Of a stretch of DNA of 64,000 bases, positions 7,247-22,298 are shown piece after piece. The stretch is from Candidatus Kapaibacterium sp. (lineage in GTDB: Bacteria > Bacteroidota > Ignavibacteria > Kapaibacteriales > NICIL-2). Both the position numbers and the translations under genes were made by a program. The DNA is taken from positions 1 through 64,000 of the forward strand of contig JANWWF010000003.1 in the NCBI GenBank assembly GCA_025055755.1, written 5' to 3'. The notes under the pieces were generated by a model, which had not been told where the DNA came from, made no database searches, and worked only from the letters and a program-made list of their open reading frames with translations. Numbering within the stretch: the stretch's first letter is position 1; the number at the start of each line of letters is the position of its first letter.

Positions 7247-10200
7247 TTACCGCCGCCCAACGCCGAACACTTCCGGATACGCTGCTACTTGCTCCCGGAG
7301 ATCGCGGTCATAGCGGATCACTATCACGCGGTAGCCCCGCGCACGGAGCTGCTGGCGAATGCTCGTATCCTCACGCTGCTGATCAGGATGGTCGTGGGCA
7401 GAGCCGTCACAAAACACGCATACATTCGGCGCGTAGAAGAAGTCCACAACGCACCGCGGTTCAGCAATGGACTTTTGCACGTGGTCGGGCAGGCGGTGGT
7501 CGCCTTCGTCCAACACGCGGAGGAACCGGCGTTCCAGTTCCGAGCGCGTATCGGTGTGCGCCCAGAGCCATTCGAAATGCTCGCGGCGGGACCTGCCCTG
7601 CACGCGCCGTTCTGTCTGGCTATGCGCCAGCTCAAGAAGCAAGGGCCGCACCGTGTGTCGGTTCAGTAGCAGCCCCTCCTGCTGGTTCCCATAGCTCAGC
7701 AGGCATTCATAGCAGGCAGCATGGCATGTGGGCTTGGTGTCGTTGCCCTGGGCGTCGAAATGGCAAATTTCCAGCGCACAGCGTGCTACCTCGGCGATTG
7801 CATTTGGCTCCTCGATGAGCCGCCGGAGGACCCCCGCACCTCCTTCGGCAACCTCGTAGAATAGCAGCGCCCGATGCTCGCCCCGCCCGATTGGCTCGAC
7901 GGCAAGCTCGTTTTCTTCGAGCTGGAAGCACTCCTCGATTCCCCGCTTGAGTGCATAGCGCAGCGTTGTCTCCAGTGCTAGATCAGTAGCAGAGCCTTCA
8001 CCGCCTTGCAAGTGAACAAGCAGCACGTTCTGCGTGCTCTGCACCGCAAGCCGCACCCGATGGCATTGGGGGCGATGTTTTCCCTCCGCGTCGTTCGCGG
8101 AAGAAAGTACCTCACCGCTGTCGAAGTCAACCAAAAATCCCTGCTCTTTTGGTGTCTTGCGCCACCCATGGTTGACCAGCAGCAGTGTTGCCGCAGGAGC
8201 GTAGGTGAGTCTGAGTACGGTTGTTTCCTCGCTGCGCACTTCAGCATGGTCGGTGCGGTAGCCAGCCTCGTGGGACGCAAACTGGTAGTAGGTTTCTAGC
8301 ACGTATCCCAGGCGGTGGCGTTCTTCTTCATCGGCAGTAATGCGTGCTCGCCGGCGCATGCGAACGTTGGGCATATCGAGCACCGGTACCAGCAGGCTGT
8401 TGGCGGGTTCGAATCGGCTGTGACAGACAGGGCAAAGGTCCAGGTCCTCGCTGCAAAAGGCATGGCATGTTTGGCACAGGCGTTTCTGGCTGCGCCGCTC
8501 GTCCAATCCTCCCGGGGGTGCCTGGAATGCCACTGCTTCCCACTGCGAGCCTTCGTGGTAGAGAAAATTGTGCGGCGCAAACTCGCGAATGGCAAAAAAC
8601 CGCGGGCGGGCAATGAACTCGCCCTCCTCACCTCGCGGAATCCACGCCCGTACCGGCAGCCGAGGGAAGTTATAGCCGGGCAAGAAGCCTTCGCTGGCAA
8701 GGTAGCGGTACGGATAGAAGTCCCCTTCCTCGCGGGCAACGCCCAGTTGCAGAAGCAGATTCAACTGGCGCCGGGCTTCTTGCTGCTTCAGTTGTGCGCG
8801 GCGCTGCTCTTCGGGCTCGCGAGCGCGATCTTCTGCGGCTCTGGCGGCGTCGAGCTGGCGCTTGGCTGCGCGGTACAGCTCCCGCCACCGGTCGAAGGCG
8901 CGGTCGAACTCCCGGGGCGCTTCCTCGATGACGCGCTCGATCCACTGATCGCTAAACCAGCCGCTTTCGGCAAGCACCGCTTCGTCGGCTGCCAGCATGC
9001 GGCGGACCTCGTCGGCAATCCTCTGGCGCTGCTCAGGAGAGCACTGAATTTGCCGTGCTGCCTGCTCCCGAAGCGGGAGCTCCGGGCGATCGGTATCAAT
9101 GACCTCCTCGATGGACTGCCCCAAGGGCAAGCGCACCGCCGCAAGCCACACCGCATGCACGTGGGCGCGGACCAAGGCTTCGTTGGTAATGTCCAGCCGC
9201 GGGGGGCGGACACTGCCGGCGACCATCTCCGTGCGATGGCGGAAAAAGTACTGGTCGTGGCTGCTGTATGCGCCGCAGTAGGTCACGATAAGCCCCGGCT
9301 GTCCCTGGCGTCCAGCGCGACCACTCCGCTGCGCATAGTTCGCAGGCGTTGGGGGAACGTTCCGCAAGTGCACCAGCTCCAAATCGGCAATGTCAATGCC
9401 AAGCTCCATTGTCGGCGAGCACACCAAATACGGCAATCGGCGTCCCAGCTCTGCTTCTTTCTGCGTATCGGCCGGATCCCAGCGGAAGCGGCGTTCGCGC
9501 CGTTCGCGTTCGCCAGGGCGCACCACTTGCGCCGTGTGCTCTCGTGCTTCCAGGCTTGCCAGTTCGTCGGCCGCCATTTGGTAGAGACGCTGGAAGAACA
9601 AATTCACCGGCGGCAACTCGCGCGGCGAGCTGTGCATTCCCATGCGGCGCTGGGAGAGAAGATCGGGCAGAGGCGCCGACCCATCTCCCCGACACCATCG
9701 CAGGCAGGCAGCGTCGAGCCGATAGTGGTGGAGATTGTCGTCCACTCTCGAAAGCAATCCATGCCGCACCAACAGGCCGAGAAAGCGCTCGAGAAACTGC
9801 TCGTAGCTATCCCCCCCAAGATCAAGCCACGCGCAGAGAAAGCGCCCAATTGCGCTGCGTTCGCCGAGACTGAAGCAGGTGTTTTCCATGCGGCGCCCCG
9901 AGCAGGGGTGCCCCGCACGGACAAACAGCGTTGCCGGGCGCAGCTCGTCGAAATCGGGGTCCACGCCCCAGAAGTCGTTGAGGTACTGCTCGGCACGGCG
10001 GCGGAGCTGGCTTTGGACGTTGGCGTGCAGCACCCTTGCCTCGATTGCTCGCTTGCGGCGGAACTGATCGAGCACCGCGCGCACCAATTCCATCCGCTTT
10101 TCCCATGCCATCGCCGCCAGTGCCGGATGGAGCGCCGCAAACTGCTCGCTTTGGCAAAGGGTGTCCAGCCCGTGGTACTCGATGCGTAACAGCCCCACCT

Positions 10201-12328
10201 GCTCCAGATTCGGATGCACCACCCGCCACCCCCGCCGCAAATCCTCGTAGAGGCGGTATTCGGTCAGCTCGGTGAAGACTGCCCATACCTGGCGTGCTGC
10301 GTCGGAATCAGGAGCCAGTTGTGCATTCTTTGCAATGTCGGCAAGCGTGAGCCCCGACGTATGCACTACCGCTTCTGCGACGCGGTCGAAGCTCAGCTTT
10401 TCTTCCTTCTTGAGTGCAGCGTAGAGGGCGGTCCGGAGCACGGCTGTATGGACAAAATCGTTGAAATGCCCCGCCTGGAACGAGGCATCTTGGCGGTTAT
10501 CGGTGAAACTGAGCAGTTTGCTGCGCGCTGCCCCGGTACTTTGCGCATGGCGCAGCAGCGCCGTTGCCAACATCGTCGTCGCGCTCGACCGCCCTTCGCT
10601 CGACAGCGAGGCAAGCTTGGTAAACTCCCGCTCGTGGGCGGTGTAGAATTCCCCGCAGTTCAGGCACAGCGAAAATGGCTCCGGTTGCCACCACATTTTC
10701 ACCCTCCCTGCTCCTGCTTCCCTACTTAGTGTGCCGCTGGGAGATACCCACACCTCCTGTGGCACCCGGTCACGCCAGGTCGGGCGGAGCCGTCCACGCT
10801 CGTCGAACCATTCGCCGGGGAGCTGCTCTGGGGACCAGTCGCCATCGTCCGGCGCCAGCATCAGATAGCCGGACTGCTCCCCAGCGGCAGGCACGCTGCC
10901 GACCGGATACGGCTCCACGCCATGTTCTTTCCGCAGCACGTGGTAGTACTCTTGCCCGCAGATGCGGCAGAACTTGACGGGCACAAACAGCTTGCCGCCA
11001 TCGGCATGAAGCTGCCCATCGAGCGAGAACTGCCGCTCGGCGCGGTGCTCAAGCGTGGCGTACAGGGCGCCGCCCTGGCTGATGAACTGGTGCAGCTTGA
11101 ACGCCAACAGCGGCTTGCCCGTTTGCGGGTCAGCCGCAGTGCCCGCAACGAGAATGTGCCGCAGACGCTCTGCCGCCTGTTCTTGCTCGATGCCCGCCAT
11201 CTGCGCAAGCTGCGCGGCAACCTCGCTCAGCGGACGGGGTGGGCGGCGACGGTAGCGCCCCCCTTCTTCGGCTTCGATGCCAAGGTGATACTCCACAAAC
11301 CGCACCAGGGCATGCCGGCGGAAGGCGTCAGGATTGGTCGGCAGTGGCTCCTGGAGCGCTGCTCGGAGCTCTTCGGCCGATGGCTCTCCCCCTTCGCTGA
11401 AAGGCACAAGCGTTTCTTCGATCACATCGGCGGACGAAAACGGATGCCCGAAAAACCGGCTGGCAAATTCTGCCACGCTCTGGCGGCGGTCGTCGGCAGT
11501 GGCGCGGGGATGGGCCACCATGGTGGCACTGGTGCCAATGTGCACCAGCGCGGGCGCAGCGCAGCGCTGCTTGAGTCGCCGCACAAGCATAGCCACATCT
11601 GCCCCTTGGCGTCCGCGGTAGGTGTGCAGCTCGTCGAAGACCAGAAAGCGCAGCCCCCCGCCCTCGGCGCCGAAAAAGAACTGGTCCTCCGGACGCACCA
11701 GCAGCAGTTCCGCCATGACGTAGTTGGTCAGCAGAATCTGCGGCGGCTGCTGGCGCATCTGCTCGCGCTGAAGGTCACCGGTCTCGCCGGTGTACTTGGC
11801 AAAGGTCACCGGAAAGCGCTCTCCAGTGCGCCGCTCGTAGTGCTGCCGGAGACTTTCCAGCGCCTGCAATTGCGAATTCACCAGCGCGTTCATCGGATAG
11901 ACCACCAGCGCAGCAATGCGACCGGCTCTCTCTGGGTTCCGAACCAGGCTGTCAACGATCGGCAAAAAGTAGCACAAGCTCTTCCCCGATCCCGTTCCAC
12001 TGGTGACCACAAAGCTTTGTCCCCTTGCCGCTCGGGCGATGGCGTCGTACTGGTGCTGGTAAAGCTGGTACGGCTGCCCATTGGGAAGCCGAAAGATCTG
12101 CGCTGTCTCGGAGGCAATCACTCCCTGCCGAGCAAGGACATCCACGCTCCCTGCCGTCGCATACGAGGGAGAAAGCTGCACCAGCGGCTCGGGCCATAAA
12201 TGCCCCTCCTCGCCCACGTGGCGGTCCACGTATTCCCGTATCCGCTCGTCGGCGATGAGGAAAAACGACCGGACGAAGTCCCGGTAGTCCTGCAAAACAG
12301 CGCGATGCAGATCGAACATGGTGCCCAT
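7247..12328 (-). CDS. DEAD/DEAH helicase with DUF1998/MZB zinc domain and C-terminal nuclease-like domain
   Basis: A 1693-residue protein, third gene of the island. Helicase motifs: TSGTGSGKS (about 109-117), DELHTYRGRQGADVAML (232 on), HIGTSATM, LGIDIADLELVHLRNVPPT and YAQRSGRAGRQGQPGLIV. Cys-pairs (CRICG, CLNCG, CQTC...CPVC) suggest zinc ribbons. Residues near 1535-1550 carry the MZB/DUF1998 signature CHAACYECLLSYGNQ. The last 100 residues (VVDFFYAPNVCVFCDGSAHD, REDTSIRQQLRARGYRVIVIRYD) resemble the Vsr/MTES_1575/DUF559 nuclease fold, with Phe where the usual ECDG has Glu. DruE, MrfA and DISARM DrmA/DrmB share parts of this layout. GGAGGT lies 9 bp before the ATG. It is likely the DNA-translocating effector of a defence system, inferred from its neighbours. 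Confidence 0.82.
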   Translation of the reverse strand: MGTMFDLHRAVLQDYRDFVRSFFLIADERIREYVDRHVGEEGHLWPEPLVQLSPSYATAGSVDVLARQGVIASETAQIFRLPNGQPYQLYQHQYDAIARAARGQSFVVTSGTGSGKSLCYFLPIVDSLVRNPERAGRIAALVVYPMNALVNSQLQALESLRQHYERRTGERFPVTFAKYTGETGDLQREQMRQQPPQILLTNYVMAELLLVRPEDQFFFGAEGGGLRFLVFDELHTYRGRQGADVAMLVRRLKQRCAAPALVHIGTSATMVAHPRATADDRRQSVAEFASRFFGHPFSSADVIEETLVPFSEGGEPSAEELRAALQEPLPTNPDAFRRHALVRFVEYHLGIEAEEGGRYRRRPPRPLSEVAAQLAQMAGIEQEQAAERLRHILVAGTAADPQTGKPLLAFKLHQFISQGGALYATLEHRAERQFSLDGQLHADGGKLFVPVKFCRICGQEYYHVLRKEHGVEPYPVGSVPAAGEQSGYLMLAPDDGDWSPEQLPGEWFDERGRLRPTWRDRVPQEVWVSPSGTLSREAGAGRVKMWWQPEPFSLCLNCGEFYTAHEREFTKLASLSSEGRSSATTMLATALLRHAQSTGAARSKLLSFTDNRQDASFQAGHFNDFVHTAVLRTALYAALKKEEKLSFDRVAEAVVHTSGLTLADIAKNAQLAPDSDAARQVWAVFTELTEYRLYEDLRRGWRVVHPNLEQVGLLRIEYHGLDTLCQSEQFAALHPALAAMAWEKRMELVRAVLDQFRRKRAIEARVLHANVQSQLRRRAEQYLNDFWGVDPDFDELRPATLFVRAGHPCSGRRMENTCFSLGERSAIGRFLCAWLDLGGDSYEQFLERFLGLLVRHGLLSRVDDNLHHYRLDAACLRWCRGDGSAPLPDLLSQRRMGMHSSPRELPPVNLFFQRLYQMAADELASLEAREHTAQVVRPGERERRERRFRWDPADTQKEAELGRRLPYLVCSPTMELGIDIADLELVHLRNVPPTPANYAQRSGRAGRQGQPGLIVTYCGAYSSHDQYFFRHRTEMVAGSVRPPRLDITNEALVRAHVHAVWLAAVRLPLGQSIEEVIDTDRPELPLREQAARQIQCSPEQRQRIADEVRRMLAADEAVLAESGWFSDQWIERVIEEAPREFDRAFDRWRELYRAAKRQLDAARAAEDRAREPEEQRRAQLKQQEARRQLNLLLQLGVAREEGDFYPYRYLASEGFLPGYNFPRLPVRAWIPRGEEGEFIARPRFFAIREFAPHNFLYHEGSQWEAVAFQAPPGGLDERRSQKRLCQTCHAFCSEDLDLCPVCHSRFEPANSLLVPVLDMPNVRMRRRARITADEEERHRLGYVLETYYQFASHEAGYRTDHAEVRSEETTVLRLTYAPAATLLLVNHGWRKTPKEQGFLVDFDSGEVLSSANDAEGKHRPQCHRVRLAVQSTQNVLLVHLQGGEGSATDLALETTLRYALKRGIEECFQLEENELAVEPIGRGEHRALLFYEVAEGGAGVLRRLIEEPNAIAEVARCALEICHFDAQGNDTKPTCHAACYECLLSYGNQQEGLLLNRHTVRPLLLELAHSQTERRVQGRSRREHFEWLWAHTDTRSELERRFLRVLDEGDHRLPDHVQKSIAEPRCVVDFFYAPNVCVFCDGSAHDHPDQQREDTSIRQQLRARGYRVIVIRYDRDLREQVAAYPEVFGVGRR

Positions 12329-12413
12329 CGGTACTCTACCTCCGTTGTACAGCCGGCGCCTGCACCCACGCAGACAAACGCCGGCACAAAACTATCACCG
12401 CGGCGGCTGCCCT

Positions 12414-16960
<4,547 letters not shown>

Positions 16961-16964
<4 letters not shown>

Positions 16965-19804
16965 GGCGTCACCACCGGTTGAAAGACAACAACGCCCAGA
17001 AGGTCCACCGGCTTTTGCGGAACGACCCGAAGTTGGCGCACGCCCATGCCCACGGTGCTGCGAATGCGCTTGTGGCTTTCTTGGAGCTGCTCTGCCCGCT
17101 GTCGCACGCGCGCTTCGATCTGGGGCTGGAGAGCATGCCATTGGTCGAGTGCCTGGCGGACCAGTTCCCGTTTTTCCTCCAGCGGGATGTTTGCGTCGGG
17201 CTTTGCGCTGCGCAGAAGGTGCAACGCCTCGTGGTCGTCGAGAAATTGGGGGATGCCGTGCTGCTCGGTGTAGGCGAGCACTCGCACTTCTTCGGCAAGC
17301 ATGGGGGTGTGCGCCGGCTGTTCGAGCAAATACCGCACGCGCAGCAGCAGTGCGGTGGTGCGCCACTCGACGGCACGGGTTCGCAGTGCGCCACAGCGCG
17401 AAACGCGTGCGTCTTTGGGCCTGCTGAGCGCTTGCTCGAGCAGAAACCGCGCCAGCGTCGTCACCAGCCGGTGGTTGCGTCCGATGTACTCTGCGCCTGC
17501 CGGCGTGGGAGAATCGAAGCTGATTTTCCAGCTCCCGCCGCGCCCAGGAGGAAGCACAAGACGCACCGGCTCTGGCACGGTAGCCAATGCACCCTCTGCC
17601 ACTGCGACGGTGTACACACCCTCGGTGGAATCAGCGGTGATCGGAAGTCCCATGCGCTCGGCAGCCGCGAGAACAAAGGTGCGCACTGCCTCCGGATCGC
17701 CGAGCACGGCATCGGTTGCCTCCAGCTCGCGCTGGACTCCTTCGGGCTTGAGGGCACGCTGCGCGAAGCGAGTGCGATTGATTCGCTCGCGCTCGACATC
17801 GCGATCCCAGCGGCGGTGAAATTCCACCACCGCGGGTATCTCCAACCCCAGCGTAAGCTGTTCTCCCCGCCCGTGCGAGCGGAAGAACAATGCTTGGAGA
17901 ACCGCTTCCATGACGCTTTCGCTTTCTTCCGGGACCGGCACGTAGGTGCCAAGGGCATTGTGAATCTGTTTGGCTTTGTCGAGGAGCACCCGGATCACCA
18001 CACCATCAATGGGGTTGTTGCGACCGAACAGGCGAATGGCTTTGACAACCGGAGCGGATTGACCGTAGCGATCGACACGTCCCTCGCGCTGCTCGAGCCG
18101 GTTGGGATTCCACGGCAGGTCGTAGTGCACAACGGCCGTGAACTTGTCCTGGAGATTGATGCCCTCAGAAAGGCAGTCCGTGGCAACGAGCACTCGGGGG
18201 CGATCGGCCGCGATGCTTTCGACCATTGCCTTGCGTTCGTCGTCGCCCATGCGTCCGGTGATGGTGACCACCTGTACCGTATCTGCCAGCGTACGGCGCA
18301 GTTGCTCGCCGAGATACTCCGCGGTGGCAACGTAGCGACACCAGACGATCGGGTGGAATCCCTCTTCCACAAGGGAGCATACCTGCGTGCGGCACATGAC
18401 GAGTTTGGTGTCCCCCTCCGTTCCGAGCAACGAGTGCGCCAGATGCCGAAGCTCGTGCAATTGTCGCCGTTCGCTTGGGGGAAGCGTTGCCTCGGTTGCC
18501 TCGAGCGGAGGGATAGGTGTTTCGTCATCGGTGCGGTCGTCGGCGGATTCGTAGATGAACTCCCGGTAGGCAACGTCATCATCGTCTGGGGTTGCAAGAG
18601 TAGCAGATCGCGCTTCCAGGGCTGCGACTGCCGCAGCAGGGCTGGACATCACGCACCGTAGCAGCGCCAGTGCTCCCCAATAGCGTACGCGCCGCTGGGG
18701 CTCTCTCAGCCCTTCGCCGCTCTTGACGATTTCGGAGCAGAAGGCATAGGTGCGTTCGAAAAGTTTTTGGTAGGCGGGCGAAAGGTCATACGGAGCATCG
18801 TGCGACTGCCGCTCGGGGAAGCAGTGCTGCCCTTCCCAATCGCGGAGGATGTCTGCACGGGTGCGTTGCACAAAATGGCGGGCAAGCTCGGCGCGTTGCT
18901 CTTCGGTGAGTGCCTCGAAATTCCACTCGCCAAATTCAGGCTTGAGCAGCGAAAGCAGCGAGCGAAAGGCGGACTCGATGCCGCTGTGCGGAGTGGCGGT
19001 CAGCAGCACCAGATGGCGCCGCTCATCGCGGGCAAGCTCACGCACCAGAGTGTGGCGTTCGTGCTGAGTGCGGTTGTGCTCGTCGCTGGCAACGCCATGG
19101 GCTTCGTCCACGATGACAAACTCGGGCGGACTCTGCAAGAACAGATGCCGGTTGCGCTCGGTTTTGACAAAGTCAATGCTGATGACCTGAACGGGGTAGT
19201 ACTGGTAGATGGTGCGGTTGGGGTCGGTTTTTTGGCTTTCCAATCGGCTAACCGTCCCCGAACGGATGACCACCGCATCGAGGTTGAATTTTTCCGAGAG
19301 CTCTTTTTGCCACTGGTCGCACAGGTATGGCGGGCATAGCACACAAAGGCGCTGGATTTCCCCCCGGTCCCACAGTTCGCGTGCGATGAGCAATGCTTCG
19401 ATGGTTTTCCCCACGCCGACGTCGTCAGCAATAAGCAGCCGCACTGGATCGAGGCGCAGCGCCATCAACAAAGGGACGAACTGATACGTGCGCGGGCGAA
19501 TCGAGATGCGCCCCAGCGAGCGGAATGGAGCGGCACCCTCGCGTAAGGTCAGACGGGCAGCATTCCAGAGAAGCTCTGCACTGGTGAAGTTGGAAACATC
19601 CTCGACGGTCGGCAGTGGAAACGTGGCTGGCTGCACGCGCTCTTCCGGCATGCTGTAGGCAATGCGGTCTGCCAGGTGCTTGTGCACGACGGTAACGGCA
19701 TCGCTTAATCCCGTGAGCGGGCGAAGGGTGTACACATCCTCGCGCGCGCTGGGCAGCACGACCCATTCCCGATTGCGGAAGCGAACGATGGTGCCTGGTG
19801 TCAT
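16961..19804 (-). CDS. SNF2/RapA-type helicase, DrmD-like
   Basis: A 947-residue superfamily 2 ATPase, first gene of the island. Motif I is IADDVGVGKTIEALL (Lys133), motif Ia LCVLCPPYLCDQW, motif II VDEAH (233-236), motif III LTATPHSG. The C-terminal lobe has VLVATDCLSEGINLQ, HYDLPWNPNRLEQREGRVDRYGQ. The N-terminal 100 residues begin TPGTIVRFRNREWVVLPS, a small domain common in RapA-like and DISARM DrmD helicases. The C-terminal 250 residues are mostly charged helices. Such enzymes translocate on duplex DNA. The stop overlaps the methyltransferase start (ATGA), implying translational coupling. The order SNF2-methylase-helicase is that of class 1 DISARM. Confidence 0.85.
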
Positions 19805-19926
19805 GGCATGATGGTAAAACGTCGATGGCTGACCGCTGCAAGTTTACAACTCTTCCCTGCCGAGTGCCGCAGGATCAAGGGAAGAAAGAAAGTTCTCGGA
19901 CTTTAGCATCGCCGTGCGGCTACAAC

Positions 19927-19965
19927 AAAAAAACCATGCTGCCCTTCAGCATACGGGCAGCATGG
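19927..19965 (-). terminator. Rho-independent terminator of the TSP3-OmpA gene
   Basis: On the minus strand CCATGCTGCCC (19955-19965) pairs with GGGCAGCATGG (19934-19944) in a perfect 11-bp stem with a 10-nt loop, followed by seven T (19927-19933). It lies 57 bp beyond the ompA-type stop codon. The rest of 19805-20021 carries only this and the presumed promoter region of the defence island. Confidence 0.88.
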
Positions 19966-20021
19966 CTGGTTTTTCAGCGTGCAGGAGCGAGGTTACAATC
20001 GCTCTGCGCTTTGCTTACTTT

Positions 20022-22298
20022 TCAGCACGGCCGTTCGACGCTAATGGTGATTCGCCGGTTTGTTTTCCGTGCTTGTTCGCGTTCTTGGGGCGTCATGGTT
20101 GGCTGCTCTTTGATTTTCGGTCGAGTGGAGCCGTAGCCAATCGCACCGAGAATCTTTGAGGGTGCAACGCCTTGCTCCAAGAGCCAGGCACGGACTTTTT
20201 TGGCGCGTTTTTCGGAAAGGACCTGGTTACGCTTGGGATTCCCTTCTTCCGAGGCATGCCCTTCGATGACGACACCAAGATTATCGCACTGCTGCATGTA
20301 CTCGAGCAGCTTTTTGAGACTGGCAATCGTTGACGGCTCGTTGAAGTTGAATTCGTCGCTGTTGACGATAAACAGGATGTCCGGAAAGTCAATTTTCGTC
20401 CCGACAATGATTCCCGGACAGCCGACTTTCACTTTTGCTTTGTCGGCTTCTTCCTTCGTTGCAAAGCCTTTTTCAGTAGGACACGGATCAACGCAGTCTT
20501 CGACGGTATCACCATCGGTGTCGCGGTTGAGTGGATCGGTTCGCAGCTCGGTTACTTCTTTGCCATCACCGCAACCGTCGCCATCGGTATCCACTTTGCG
20601 TGGGTCGGTTTTGTAGGTCATCACTTCGTCGTAGTCGCTAAGGCCATCGCCGTCTGTGTCTGGTTTAGTTGGGTCAGTGGTGTAGGATTGAACTTCTGCG
20701 CCGTCGTTGAGTTTATCGCCGTCAGTATCGGTGCTTAAGGGATTGGTTTTGTGAATAGCGATCTCTGCACCATCGAAAAGACCATCTCCATCAGTATCGG
20801 CTTTGAGTGGGTCAGTTTTATGCGTCCGAACTTCTTCACCATCGCTGAGTTTATCTTCGTCGGTATCGCTATTGGTTGGATTGGTTTTGTACGTTTGAAC
20901 TTCCTCTCCATCTGCTAAGCCATCACCATCAGTATCGGCAACAGCGGGGTTTGTTTTGTACCTGTTGACTTCGTCTCCGTCAGAAAGTCCATCTTTGTCT
21001 GTATCCACAGCAAGTGGATTGGTATTGAACTTGCGTATCTCCTCTCCATCGGAGAGGCTATCACCGTCGGTATCGAGTTTTAGTGGATCGGTTTTGTGGA
21101 CATTCACTTCATCTCCATCAATAAGCCCATCGCCGTCGGTGTCGGTTTTGAGAGGGTCGGTTTTGCGAGCTACTTCTGCACCGTCACTTAGACCATCGCC
21201 ATCGGTATCGGGGACCATCATTTTGGTTTTGGTGTTCATTAGTTCCTCTGGGTCAGTTAGTCCATCGCCGTCGCTATCCGCTTTTCGAGGATCGGAGCGC
21301 TCCGATGTAGCGGGAAGCCGTGTGATTTGTTCTTTTGTCCACCCGTTAGGAACTACGCGGGAGCCGTTATACTCAAAGCCGTCTGGGAGGCCATCCCCGT
21401 CAGTATCGGGATTGCGTTCGTCGGTGGCAAGAATGCGCTCCTGGCTATTGGGGATTCCGTCGCCATCGTAGTCTGCTGTGCCGAAGACGTAGTATGTCAG
21501 CCCTATCCCTGCGGTCATGAAGGCATCTTTTTTGTTTGGTGTAGTGCCGGGGGGAGCGGGAAGCGTCTGCCCACTATTGTCCTTCATATTGCCGGGATTG
21601 TAGTCATCGAGCCATGGAGTTGAGGTGAAGCGAAATGTTCCGCGCCCGTTCAAAACGAGATCATCGGTCAAATACAACTCGAACCCTAATCCTGCCGGGA
21701 AAATCATCCCTCCGTTGAACCCACTGGTTGAATAGAGTCCTGCTGCTTGCCCTGGAAGCACCCCCACTTGGCCATTTGGACCAAGCCCTCCCCCGCCAGC
21801 AAGACCAGGACGTACCTGGAAATTCATCAAGCCGATCCCACCAAAGATGTAGGGATTGAATCGCTCACCGGGAAGAAGGTTAAGGCAAAGAAGGAGCTCC
21901 GGAGAGAATATGCGGATGTTGTTCCGTCCATCTTCACCAACCTCTCCCCCAGGAATCCGCGTACCATTTGGATAGGAGCCACCCTCTCGTGCATTTGGAC
22001 CTGTGCCGTAGTAGTCTGTGTATTTCTGGATGACGTTATCAACGTTGACACGAAAGCGAGGATTTGCGACATTGAACTGTGCCTGAAGGGCAATGGCAGG
22101 AAGGATGTTGTACCGGATGAACACATCTCCTCCAAGCCACCATGAATTATCGCTAAATTCCCCAAAGTACTTCGCAAGACCCGCATTGAAGCCGAAACCT
22201 GCTCGTCCACCGTCAACTTGTGCCCAGAGCATAGGAATATCCCCTCCGAGAAATAAAGTAGCGACGAGGATGGAAACAGTTCTTAACCACTTAGCCAT
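20022..22298 (-). CDS. OmpA-family outer-membrane protein with thrombospondin type 3 repeats
   Basis: 758 residues. After a signal peptide (to about 27) comes an N-terminal beta-barrel-like region (GFGFNAGLAKYFGEFSDNSWWLGGD; NPYIFGGIGL; GLGFELYLTDDLVLNGRG). From about residue 275 to 605 there are 14 Asp-rich calcium-binding motifs of the form DTDGDGLSDGDEV, spaced mostly 22 residues apart with KTDPLK-like linkers. The C-terminus is a peptidoglycan-binding OmpA domain: ILFIVNSDEFNF, GVVIEGHASEEGNP, LSEKRAKKVRAWLLEQGV, GYGSTRP. It should span the periplasm from outer membrane to cell wall, with the repeats as a calcium-stiffened rod. Its own terminator follows. Upstream on the minus strand TAAATTTG (22357-22364) is a possible -7 element without a convincing -33 partner. 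Confidence 0.92.
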   Translation of the reverse strand: MAKWLRTVSILVATLFLGGDIPMLWAQVDGGRAGFGFNAGLAKYFGEFSDNSWWLGGDVFIRYNILPAIALQAQFNVANPRFRVNVDNVIQKYTDYYGTGPNAREGGSYPNGTRIPGGEVGEDGRNNIRIFSPELLLCLNLLPGERFNPYIFGGIGLMNFQVRPGLAGGGGLGPNGQVGVLPGQAAGLYSTSGFNGGMIFPAGLGFELYLTDDLVLNGRGTFRFTSTPWLDDYNPGNMKDNSGQTLPAPPGTTPNKKDAFMTAGIGLTYYVFGTADYDGDGIPNSQERILATDERNPDTDGDGLPDGFEYNGSRVVPNGWTKEQITRLPATSERSDPRKADSDGDGLTDPEELMNTKTKMMVPDTDGDGLSDGAEVARKTDPLKTDTDGDGLIDGDEVNVHKTDPLKLDTDGDSLSDGEEIRKFNTNPLAVDTDKDGLSDGDEVNRYKTNPAVADTDGDGLADGEEVQTYKTNPTNSDTDEDKLSDGEEVRTHKTDPLKADTDGDGLFDGAEIAIHKTNPLSTDTDGDKLNDGAEVQSYTTDPTKPDTDGDGLSDYDEVMTYKTDPRKVDTDGDGCGDGKEVTELRTDPLNRDTDGDTVEDCVDPCPTEKGFATKEEADKAKVKVGCPGIIVGTKIDFPDILFIVNSDEFNFNEPSTIASLKKLLEYMQQCDNLGVVIEGHASEEGNPKRNQVLSEKRAKKVRAWLLEQGVAPSKILGAIGYGSTRPKIKEQPTMTPQEREQARKTNRRITISVERPC
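20480..21475 (-). repeat. Tandem 66-bp repeats encoding the TSP3 motifs
   Basis: The segment encodes the 14 Asp-rich motifs; in the central part the period is 66 bp (22 residues) and successive units share long stretches such as CCATCGCCGTCGGTATC-like blocks. The first and last units are more diverged and spaced further apart. Confidence 0.8.

Noticed and set aside
8315-10189. 624-codon frame opposite the DEAD/DEAH helicase gene
   Set aside because: The opposite strand encodes all helicase motifs; this frame is Arg/Ala-rich shadow text produced by GC-rich codons.
10922-12199. 425-codon frame opposite the helicase N-terminus
   Set aside because: Shadow of the Walker A/B region on the other strand.
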